Source: Cyprinodon diabolis
Lineage: Eukaryota; Chordata; Actinopteri; Cyprinodontiformes; Cyprinodontidae
Reading direction: 5' to 3'
NCBI GenBank assembly: GCA_030533445.1
Contig: CM060066.1
Coordinates: forward strand, 1,151,749-1,215,748
DNA length: 64,000 nt
Below the pieces are notes generated by a model. That model was not told the origin of the DNA. It saw only the letters and a program-made list of their open reading frames with translations, and made no database searches. The position numbers and the translations under genes were made by a program. This document shows, one piece after another, positions 55,958 to 64,000 of this stretch (positions are counted from its first letter, which is position 1; each line of letters starts with the position of its first letter).

Positions 55958-56720
55958 AGACATAAAAACCTGGATGACTCTTAACTTTCTGCTTCTGAAT
56001 GCAGACAAAACAGAAGTTATAGTCTTTGGACCAGAGTCTCTGAAAAAGAAGCTGATTAGCCAGTCACTTCATTTGGATGGGATTAAACTGATTTCAGATA
56101 ATAAAGTAAAAAATCTTGGTGTTATTTTTGATCAGGACCTGTCATTTAAATCCCAGATCAAAGAGGTTTCTAGAATTTCCTTCTTTCATCTGGGTAACAT
56201 TGCAAAAATTAGAAATCTCCTGTCCAGGGGTGATGCTGAGAAACTAGTCCATGCATTTGTTACTTCAAGGCTGGACTATTGTAATTCTTTACTATCAGGA
56301 AGTCCACAAACTGTAGTTAAAAGCCTTCAGCTGATCCAAAATGCTGCAGCCAGAGTTCTGATGAAAATGAAAAAGAGAGATCATATCTCTCCTATCCTGG
56401 CTTCTCTTCATTGGCTTCCTGTTAAATCAAGAATTGAATTTAAAATCCTCCTTCTCACATATAAAGCCTTAAATGGCCAAGCTCCATCTTATATCAGAGA
56501 TCTGATTGTTCCTTATGTTCCTAACAGAGCACTTCGCTCTCAATCTGCAGGTTTACTAGTGGTTCCTAGAATTTCTAAAAGTAGAATGGGAGGCAGATCT
56601 TTTAGTTATCAGGCTCCTCTCCTGTGGAACCAACTACCAGTTTTAGTCCGTGAGGCAGACACCCTGTCTACTTTTAAGGCTAGGCTTAAAACTTTCCTTT
56701 TTGATAAAGCTTCTAGTTAG
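55950..56720 (+). pseudogene. LINE ORF2 C-terminal part (after two frameshifts)
   Basis: Continues ORF2: DIKTWMTLNFLLLNADKTEV follows directly on the RT palm, then VKNLGVIFDQDLSF (thumb-like), LDYCNSLLSG, IQNAAARVL, LHWLPVKSRI and the C-terminal ARLKTFLFDKA characteristic of CR1/L2-type elements. Between this frame and the previous one, about 40 bp encodes a plausible linker in the third frame, which is why I infer two separate one-base losses rather than one. No other stops occur up to TAG 56718-56720. Confidence 0.88.
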
Positions 56721-57448
56721 AGTGGCTCAGGTTATCCTGAGCTGTCTTTAAAGTTATGCTGCTATAGGCTTAGACTGCTGGAGGACATAGGGACCCCTTT
56801 TTCATCATTCTGCTTCATTCTCTCTCTGTTCTCCTATTCTGCAGAATCTGTTAGTTCAATCTCTAACGTTCTGCTCTCTCTGCTTTTCCTCAGAGTAGCT
56901 TTGCCTCGTCTGTTCCTGTTTGGCTGTGACGTCACCCAGGAAAGAAACATCAGCTGTGCTGCTTCCATCAACACCCTTGTTTGTAGATGTTGGAGATTGG
57001 CCTGTTTTCCAGTGTGGTCCTGTTTCTCTGGCCGTGGCTGGGTGGATGTGCTCTCTTCATCCTCTGGCATGGGAGCTGCCTTGGAGCTCGTCTGCCTGGC
57101 TGTGTGTTTCCTGGACGGGGCCGCCTTTTACAGCTGCTTTTTGTATCTCTGCTTCTGTCTCCTTGAACCCCAGTGGGCCTCAGCAGATGGCCGCTCACAC
57201 TGAGCCTGGTTCTGCTGGAGGTTTCTTCCTGTTAAAAGGGAGTTTTTCCTCTCCACTGTCGCTGCAAGCATGCTTAGTGTGAGGGATTGTATTTGAGTCA
57301 ATGAGTCAATGCAATCAACTGGTTTTCCTTAGATAGAAAACTTTGTATCAATTTGACTGTATGATCTGGTTGAACTGTAAAGTGCCTTGAGATGACATGT
57401 GTTGTGAATTTGGCGCTATATAAATAAACTGAATTGAATTGAATTGAA
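56721..57448 (+). other. CR1/L2-type LINE 3' UTR with (TTGAA)n tail
   Basis: Reference 3' UTR for the scattered copies. It ends GGCGCTATATAAATAAACTG then GAATTGAATTGAATTGAA. Copies start at many different points in it, as expected from 5' truncation. Open frames of 60-120 codons recur in all copies and are by-products of shared sequence. Confidence 0.9.
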
Positions 57449-59304
57449 AATTTCTATTTATGTATTCATTAATTTATTGTTTTTTTTTTGTTTGTTTTTT
57501 TTTGGTTTGTTTTTTTGGATGGACAGGATGGGGGGAGGGTGGTGGTGTCGGACCTGTGCCCGGCTGGCTGGTGGGTCCTGCTGCCGGTCCCTGGCCCTAG
57601 GGCTATGGTGGTGAGACTGGTGGGGCCCCCCTCTCCGGAGGGGCTCTCGGGGAACGGGGGTGCCTATTGGAGTCAGCGGGGGAGCTGGCTCCCTGGGAGT
57701 GCAGCTAGCACCCCAGTCCTTTGCTCCCCATCCCCGAAATCCTCCCTCTGCCTGCTCCTTCACACTGCCACACATGTAGGTTTTTGGGGAGGGGGTCGTT
57801 ACTGGAAGGCCCCACCTTCTGACGATGTCCCCCTCCCCAATTTTATTTTGCATTTTAGACACTTCCATCTACATCATTTTCACAACACACATCTATGTAG
57901 GGTATTTTCTGGGGGGTGGGGGTCAAGGCCACCTGGGGGGGGCTTATTTTATGGGCCTCACCACGGTCGGCCTCCTCCATCCCCTCTCGCATCTAGACAT
58001 TGAGGGTCCAGGGTTGTCGATGGGGGGAGTGCGCTGACACCGTCTATCCCCCGGAGGGGGGGTGGACTGTGCCGGACACCCCCTCTTGGTACTCCCAGTT
58101 TTAATTACATCTGAGAGCAACACGCATCAACACCACATCTGAGCAGGCACAGGGAGGATCGGGGTCTTCTCACACCCCTGTTCTCCTGCTGCCTCCCGAA
58201 GTCTGGGGCCAGGAGGAAGAGTGAGCCACCTGGTCCGTGGTTTTGGCTGGGGCCGGCTGCTGGGCCTAGGTGGCCGGCCGGTGGCGGGACTGTCGCTTCT
58301 GCTCTCTCCAAAGAAGGTTGGAAGGAAGGGCACGAAGTGCCTGGTTGAATAGGTTTTTTTATTATTATTTTTTTTCTTTGGGGAGGCGGTTCTGGTCGGG
58401 TAGCCTGCGCAGGATGGGTGGGCTCGGTCCCGGGGGGGGGCTCTTGCTGGGGCTTGTCCGGTCCGTGTGGCGGTGTTGCCGCTCCCCTCCGCCCCATCCG
58501 GATTTTAGGTTCACTTATTGGGTCATCCGATAGTCCTGGGACCAACCACCGGTGCCGCCGGGTCTTTGGTCCTGGTATTATTGGATGCGAGTGTTATGTG
58601 TGAATGTGTGTCCGCGTTTTTATTTTATTTATTTATTTTTATTATTTATTTAGTTGTTTACTTTATTTTATTTTTATTTTTTTTCCTGTGGTGCGAGTGG
58701 GGGCACTAGGGAGGGATGGCATAATTGAGATTGTGAGTGTGTTTTTTTTTTCCTCACCCAGGTTGGGGTCCCAACTGCACCCCCTCCCAAATACATCTCA
58801 AGTCTCCGCTAACTGCGGAGCCCATTCCCCCCGTCCTGCTCTCCCTCCGCTGGCCGGTGTCGGGGCTCGCCGGTGCACTGGTGGGGCTCGGGGTCTGGGG
58901 GTGGATGCCCGGGTGGCTGCCGGCTCATTCCTGGCGGCCTCTCCGCTGCCCTGGCCGGCAGGGGCTTTGCTGGGGCTCCTGTCTGGGGGTTGGGCGCCCC
59001 TGGGGCCTCGGATGCCTGGGGCCCGGGACTGGATTCATTCCGGGGTGGGGCCGGGTGTTGTTCTGGGATTGTCGGTGCCGGTGCCTTCGCTTCGATGCCG
59101 GTTCCTGGGCGGTGCCTTTTCTAATGCTGGTCTTGTGGTACCGGTTCGGGGGGGAGGGGAGCTGCCCGGCGTGGCATGGTGAGGTGCGGGTCTTGGGTTT
59201 TGTTTTGGGCTCTGGTTTTTCCGCTTGCATGTCTCCTCTTGCTTAGGGGAAATTTTCTTTTGTTATTATTTTTTTATGTATATATATGTATATATATATA
59301 TATG

Positions 59305-59374
<70 letters not shown>

Positions 59375-60604
59375 CGGCATGTTGGGGGCTTGTGCGGGCG
59401 GCGAGGGGGGGGGGGGGCAGGCGTGGCTGAGCTGCTCTGGCTTGGTCCGGTGGGCGAGCGGCGTGGTTAGCTCCGCTCTGGCTCTGTGCTGCCCGTGGGC
59501 TGCTGGGGGGGGGGTGGTTGCGCCGGCTACGATCTGCTCTTCTGGCGGTCGGGCGGCTTTTCTGCTCTCGGGTCAGTTCTGTGCGCTGTGTGTTGCGTTG
59601 CGCGCTGTTGGCGTCTGTCTTGGTGGGGCGGGGCCAAGCTTTTGGCCTGGGGGGCGTTTTGGGCGGGTTCCGCGGCGCTCGAGGCCGGTTCACGGAAGAT
59701 GTGCGTGGGCCCCGGCGGTGGGCCTGCCTGTGTGTTTTTCGGGGGTGGTGCGGTCGCGTTGGGTGTTGAGGCCGGTTGCCGGGGGCGGGGTGTGTTTCGG
59801 CACTCTGTGGGGCCGAGGCGTTTCGGTCGGTGTTCTTTGCCCGGCCCTAGCCGGCTGCCAGCGGAGCCCGCGGACTCGCCTCCCCGGGGCGCCGGCATGG
59901 CGGTCGCTGGGGGGGGCTTCTTGGGGGCTGTCTCTCCTCCTCCCTTGGTGGGGGTCCGATTTCTGGGGCTGGCCTTGGGCTTTGGGTCTCCCGGCTCTGG
60001 ACTCAGTGCTATGGGGGGGGGCGCCTCTCCAGCTCTCCACAACCACTATTGAGCATTTTTTCTATGGTTAAAACTTTACATGCACAAGTTCACCCTCACA
60101 AACAACTACAGGTGCTAGGCTTCAGGTACTTAGAGATTCACTTCCAAACAGAAACCCCACATTCATATCTTCAGGTAACAGAGTACATGTCAGACTTAAT
60201 AATATTACTTTAGCGATAGTTTCAAGGTGTTGCATTATCGTATATCTCGTACCGTGTCTTTCGGTTGTGCTGTTCTTTTTTCATCTCGTTACAGGTGATG
60301 AAGCAGACCGAAAATGTTTTGTCATTGTCTCCTTTCTCTTCTTTCTTTCATCTTTTCTCTTTCTTTTTTCCTTTTCTTCTTCTGTTTTTCTGCTCTATTT
60401 ACATTGCAGTGTCTATATAAACTGTAAAACTCCCTGCATAATTATAATAAAGCAATTTAAATGCATGAAAAAGTGGAACAATATGGCGATAGCCGTACTG
60501 CTCCACTTGTGAAAGTAAAACCTGTTGGGCTCTTTTTGGCATCAAGACAATTATTCTTAATGCCACATTGCCAGACAGGACACTGTTAAAAAAATAAAAT
60601 AAAA
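57449..60604 (+). other. L1-like LINE 3' UTR, distal part with polyadenylation signal
   Basis: Alternating G-rich and T-rich blocks (57530-58720, 58740-60030), then a segment conserved in the other copies, an AATAAAGC signal near 60448 and an A-rich tail (60587-60604). Contains a TA microsatellite at 59276-59372. Overlapping frames on both strands are compositional. Confidence 0.8.
59276..59372. repeat. (TA)n microsatellite
   Basis: About 97 bp of TA with a few TG interruptions at the left end, inside the L1-like 3' UTR. It is missing from the 27.9-kb copy, which starts to the right of this point. Confidence 0.95.
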
Positions 60605-60827
60605 TAAAAAGCATATTAATATGCTATAGGAATATTTATGACTAATTTCTTCCATTATTGTGGAATATTTTTCATTTATAGAAGCCAATGATAAAATACT
60701 GGGAATCCTGATAGTTTATTTTAGAAGTTACATACTTCTGGCCCTATCATTCTTTGTCAACTCACTTTATTTCGTTTTATGGCTTTTATGTCTGAGTCAT
60801 TACTGTAAAAATCGAGGCGACAGCTGA

Positions 60828-61060
60828 ATTTCATTTCATTTCATTTATTGTTTATTTGAAAGGGGACAGTGTACATTAATCGACATTAAAATAATGCAAA
60901 TATACCCGAGTTAGCTAAGGAGAGCTAATTTTCATCGGTAGTCCCCCAGCCAGATATTAAAAAGGCAACCTTAAAAATAAACACAAGTATACAATATACA
61001 AGATAAAATAATACCAATTACATAAAAAAACATTATGGTTAAGAAATACAATTCATGTAA
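60828..61060 (-). repeat. Minus-strand LINE-like 3' end with (AAATG)n tail
   Basis: TTTCATTTCATTTCATTT at 60828-60850 followed by GAAAGGGGACAGTGTACATT resembles the reversed 3' end of a fish non-LTR element. The family and the other end are not determined. Confidence 0.45.
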
Positions 61061-61591
61061 AATGATTAAAAATTAATTGAATTAATGACTTGGACTTATT
61101 TTACTGTTATTTTTAATATACCAATGTGTATCTGAAACGATATTATGTTGCTTACAGCTTAAAACAGCGAAATGAACATTACCATTATAAATTGCAGCAG
61201 TGATCAAGAATGTAAACAGTGCAGGAGAAAAGGAAACCATTTTTAAGACATGCTGCATGGTGACATGGAAAGGTTCAATGCAGTGCAAAATAAATAAACA
61301 AATATGGTGCAAAATGCAGTAGAAAGATTGAGTTTTGTTCTCTTTAAAGGGATCATAAACATTTCAGCCACATTGGTAGTGCAAATATGATGCGAGTTTC
61401 AACAGTTTAGCAGTTTACCAATTTAGCAGCTAAAGAAAAAGAAAGCCGTTTTCTCGCCGTGACGAGATGATTGGTGTGCGTCAAAATTGATTCCATCCTT
61501 CAATACCACGCCAGCGGGAGAGGTTTATAAAAGTTTATAAAAGTCATGACAGCCTACGTGTAATTCAGTACAGAAACCCAGACGAGTCATA

Positions 61592-62528
61592 CTCAACTTT
61601 TTTTTTTCTTTTGCCTTCTCGAGATAATGACATAACAATCTCATTATAAGGGTTAAACAATTAATTGTATTCTCTAGATAACTAGTTAATTATATCGTTA
61701 TCATGAGGAAAGGGTTATTGATTTCTTGAGATAACGAAATGATTAAGCTGTCTGAGCAAAGAATGAGGCTGGCCAGCAGCCCTGGGTTCCCAGTCCATCC
61801 ATGCCTGCGGCGCCCATAGTTGTGCAGTCAAGGTACCGTAATCCGTTTTTTAGTATCCTCTTTCTTTCCACTCATTGTCAGGTGGTGTTGGAGGATTGGA
61901 TTGCATGGAATACAGTATTAATAGTATATTATAAAAGCAATTTTTTAATGAACATCTTTAATCTGGGCTCATTTTGGGGTTAATGCATCTTATAGCTGTT
62001 CCAGGCGGAACACCGGAAGCAGATCATCAAACCAACAATGTTGTCTTAAAGTTAAACACAGGTTTAAATAAAGGTTAATCATCTCGTTATCTCAAGAAAT
62101 GTTTTCTTGCGTTAATAATATGACGGTGTATTATTGCCAGGCTTTTTATTTTTCAAGAATAAAGTGATAAAATTACAACAATGAAGTGGTTAAATCATGA
62201 GAATAAAGTCTTAGCACTACGAGAATAGTGTCATTAAATTATGAGAATAAAGTTGTATTTTATGACAATTCTTACAAGAAGCACCGTCTTCCCTAAAATG
62301 AGGACTGTGGAGCATCAAGTTATACTTCGGCATCGGTGTGATGCTTTAATCTCATAATGTTACGACTTTATTCTCAAAATACAAAAAATACAAAATCTCT
62401 AGCCTGGCCCTAATACACCGTCTTAAGATAATTATCTCTTTATCTCGAGAAAATAATTAATTGCTTAACCGTGTTAATGAGTTAGTTATTCCATCACCTG
62501 AAGAAGACAAAGAAAAAAAAAAGTGGAG
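61592..62528. mobile_element. TIR element with TA target (about 937 bp)
   Basis: The left end CTCAACTTTTTTTTTTC...GCCTTCTCGAG and the inverted right end CTCCACTTTTTTTTTTC...GTCTTCTTCAGG match well and are flanked by TA (61590-61591, 62529-62530). The interior is full of ATCTCGAGATAA-type palindromes and GAGAATAAAG repeats. There is no transposase; it is probably mobilised by a Tc1/mariner-type enzyme. Confidence 0.7.
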
Positions 62529-62530
62529 TA

Positions 62531-63927
62531 CGACCGCTCTCTGCTTCCGTAGCCCCATCATATTTAAAACATTTCAAAACGTTTTAAAGGCCATATGATG
62601 CGCCATAAAATCAAAAGTCTCTCATGGTGTGCGTCCTTTTAAAAGCAAAAACTGGATCACTGCTGGAAACTCAGCAGGCTCCATTTCAGATGATCATATG
62701 TGATTTTAGCGATTTTAGAAAAACATTTCATGACACACTATACGATGCACATTTTATAAGTCTTTGGTATGAGATGAAATTTTACTACTGTTTACCACTA
62801 AATCTACTAGTTACTAGAAGCTCTGACTGAGGAGAAAATGTTTAAAAATGCTGCAACCATTGCTTATATTAAGTAGTTCCTAAAAAGGAGAGGCTAACTT
62901 ATTTCTGAATTGGAAATCCAGACTAGTTGGGATTTCCCATTCAAAAGATGTAACCTGTGACCTGGAAGAAAGAAGCAGAGCCTGTTTACTAATTGACACT
63001 TTTTTGTCAACAGGAAATTAAAAGTGAATTTAGCACAAAATCAGGATTAAGCTGGTTGAAAAAGGGGAAGGTGGCGACATACTGTACTTCCTCTGGTATT
63101 CATTTAAACTTTAAAATCCCTGATCCTGAATCAGTTTCTTCGGATCTTTGTTCATCCATACCTGCAGGTTTGTGCACTGATGTGTAACTGATACAGAAAG
63201 GATTCAATGCACATTGATGTTATTGGTCAGTCTTAGGAAATCAAATTAATCTCTCTCTTAGAAAAATCTCTAACAAGAAATGAGCAGATAGAATAATTTA
63301 CACAAGCTAACATAGCTTCTGACTCAGCTTCAAATAAAGCATAAAAAAGAAAGATAGAGAGAATAAGGAATAAAACATGTCTCCGGGACAGCTGCCAGCA
63401 CACAGAGTGCTGAGAGTGTGATGTTAGCCACCCTGCAAGTCAGCTCACTGACTTTCAGGCTCCTGTCAAAAATAATAGACTATCCTAATTATTTCACACA
63501 GACACAATTATCAGTAACAATAGTTCAACAAAATCTTGAGGATACAGTTTAATGTCAGTCTTTCATACTAGTATAGTTATCTTTTAGACACCTTTGGGAA
63601 CTGAAACAGGTTTATTTGGCGTGTTTTAACATGTATGACTGTGTCAACCAGTTCACACATGTTCCTGTTGTTGCAGAATCAGGGAAACACACTATGACCC
63701 AGTTTTAACAAGTGATATTAAATATTACAGTCAGTTAGTGGTAATTAAACCCTTTAGAAGATTTACAATGTTCTCAAACTGAAAGCACAAACTTAAACTG
63801 AATGTTTGGTCCTGTCCTGCCCCCCCTATCCACGCCAATAGTACCTGCAGTGCAGTCAACCACTGCAGGAGCCGCCCAATGTTCTCAGGCCAGTTTAGTG
63901 CAGTCTACAGTGCAGACATTCACCTCT
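62531..63927. other. No gene seen
   Basis: Apparently single-copy AT-rich sequence. Frames of about 65 codons at 62624-62830 and 62993-63187 show no recognisable domain. Confidence 0.4.
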
Positions 63928-64000
63928 GCATTTAACCCCTCCCCTTAGGGAGCAGCGAGCTGCCATTATTTGGCACCCAGGGAGGAGTGGGGGGTTAAGG
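63928..64000 (+). repeat. Dispersed repeat cut by the window end
   Basis: Matches 16091-16160 (TTTAACCCCTCCCCTT, CTGCCATT, GGGGTTAAGG). It continues beyond the window. Confidence 0.55.

Larger units (their letters stand above)
52527..57448 (+). mobile_element. Nearly full-length CR1/L2-type LINE
   Basis: About 4.9 kb: a 5' UTR (about 52527-52786), an esterase-type ORF1, ORF2 with endonuclease and RT, and a 3' UTR ending in (TTGAA)n without poly(A). It sits in a T-rich tract of the L1-like 3' UTR. It is the most complete copy of the family whose tails are scattered at 1.9, 17.5, 21.2, 34.0, 44.6 and 48.1 kb. Two single-base frameshifts in ORF2 are the only damage I found. The exact 5' end is an estimate. 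Confidence 0.9.
49557..60604 (+). mobile_element. 5'-truncated L1-like LINE (with a nested LINE)
   Basis: The 16-bp sequence TAAAAAGCATATTAAT flanks the whole block (49541-49556 and 60605-60620). The block starts in ORF2 of an L1/Tx1-type LINE, ends ORF2 at 51374, continues as a G-rich 3' UTR, is interrupted by a CR1/L2-type LINE (about 52527-57448), and resumes to an AATAAA signal and A-rich tail. Excluding the insert the L1-like part is about 6.1 kb. The 3' half of the UTR also occurs alone at 27.9-29.1 kb and 5.73-6.03 kb, confirming the family. Confidence 0.88.

Noticed and set aside
57488..60071. Many Gly/Arg/Pro-rich frames, including one running through the TA microsatellite
   Set aside because: Same 3' UTR; frames are unrelated between overlapping strands and one encodes a poly-Tyr/Ile stretch from TA repeats.

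Overview
The window looks like repeat-dense, gene-poor DNA from a teleost fish. Evidence for this is CR1/L2-type and L1/Tx1-type LINEs, a vertebrate-style Ty3/Gypsy element primed by tRNA-Pro, and remnants of Tc1, hAT, PIF/Harbinger, piggyBac and THAP-domain DNA transposons, with tRNA-derived SINE sequence. I could not name a species and found no host protein-coding gene, tRNA, rRNA or CRISPR array. Every long coding region I can support belongs to a transposable element. All alignments were made by eye within this window.

Layout. 0.8-2.7 kb is one arm of an inverted duplication whose partner is at 41.9-43.7 kb. Each arm carries a THAP-domain transposon remnant; the left arm was later hit by a LINE. 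3.0-6.5 kb holds piggyBac-like, Harbinger-like and hAT-like elements. 6.5-15.0 kb is an intact, very young Ty3/Gypsy retrotransposon: 1,176-bp LTRs with two differences seen, gag, pol in the -1 frame, primer site, polypurine tract and 4-bp target duplication. 15-27 kb is mostly featureless, broken by a minisatellite-bearing element (17.2-18.9 kb), LINE tails and a second short satellite (23.2-23.6 kb). 27-38 kb holds a Tc1 remnant, an L1-like LINE tail, two solo LTRs, a fold-back MITE, another THAP-element copy and a composite element with a 36-bp coding-like minisatellite. 38.4-41.7 kb is a 3.2-kb array of the same 11-bp satellite. 44-49 kb holds MITEs and LINE scraps. 49.56-60.60 kb is a single L1-like LINE insertion, bounded by a 16-bp target duplication, into whose 3' UTR a nearly full-length CR1/L2-type LINE (52.5-57.4 kb) has inserted. 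60.8-64 kb has a TIR element and dispersed repeats.

How the parts work together. In the Gypsy element Gag would package RNA. Pol (protease, RT, RNase H, integrase) would be made by -1 slippage at a GGGAAAC heptamer followed at 7 nt by what looks like an H-type pseudoknot. The CR1/L2-type LINE has an esterase-like ORF1 and an endonuclease/RT ORF2 broken by two closely spaced frameshifts; its 3' tail recurs six more times, so this family seeded much of the window. The most unusual items are the Gypsy recoding signal, an 844-bp intron-like duplication inside its LTR, the 11-bp satellite apparently carried inside a mobile element, the LINE-in-LINE nest with a very long G-rich 3' UTR, and a possible LINE 3' transduction.
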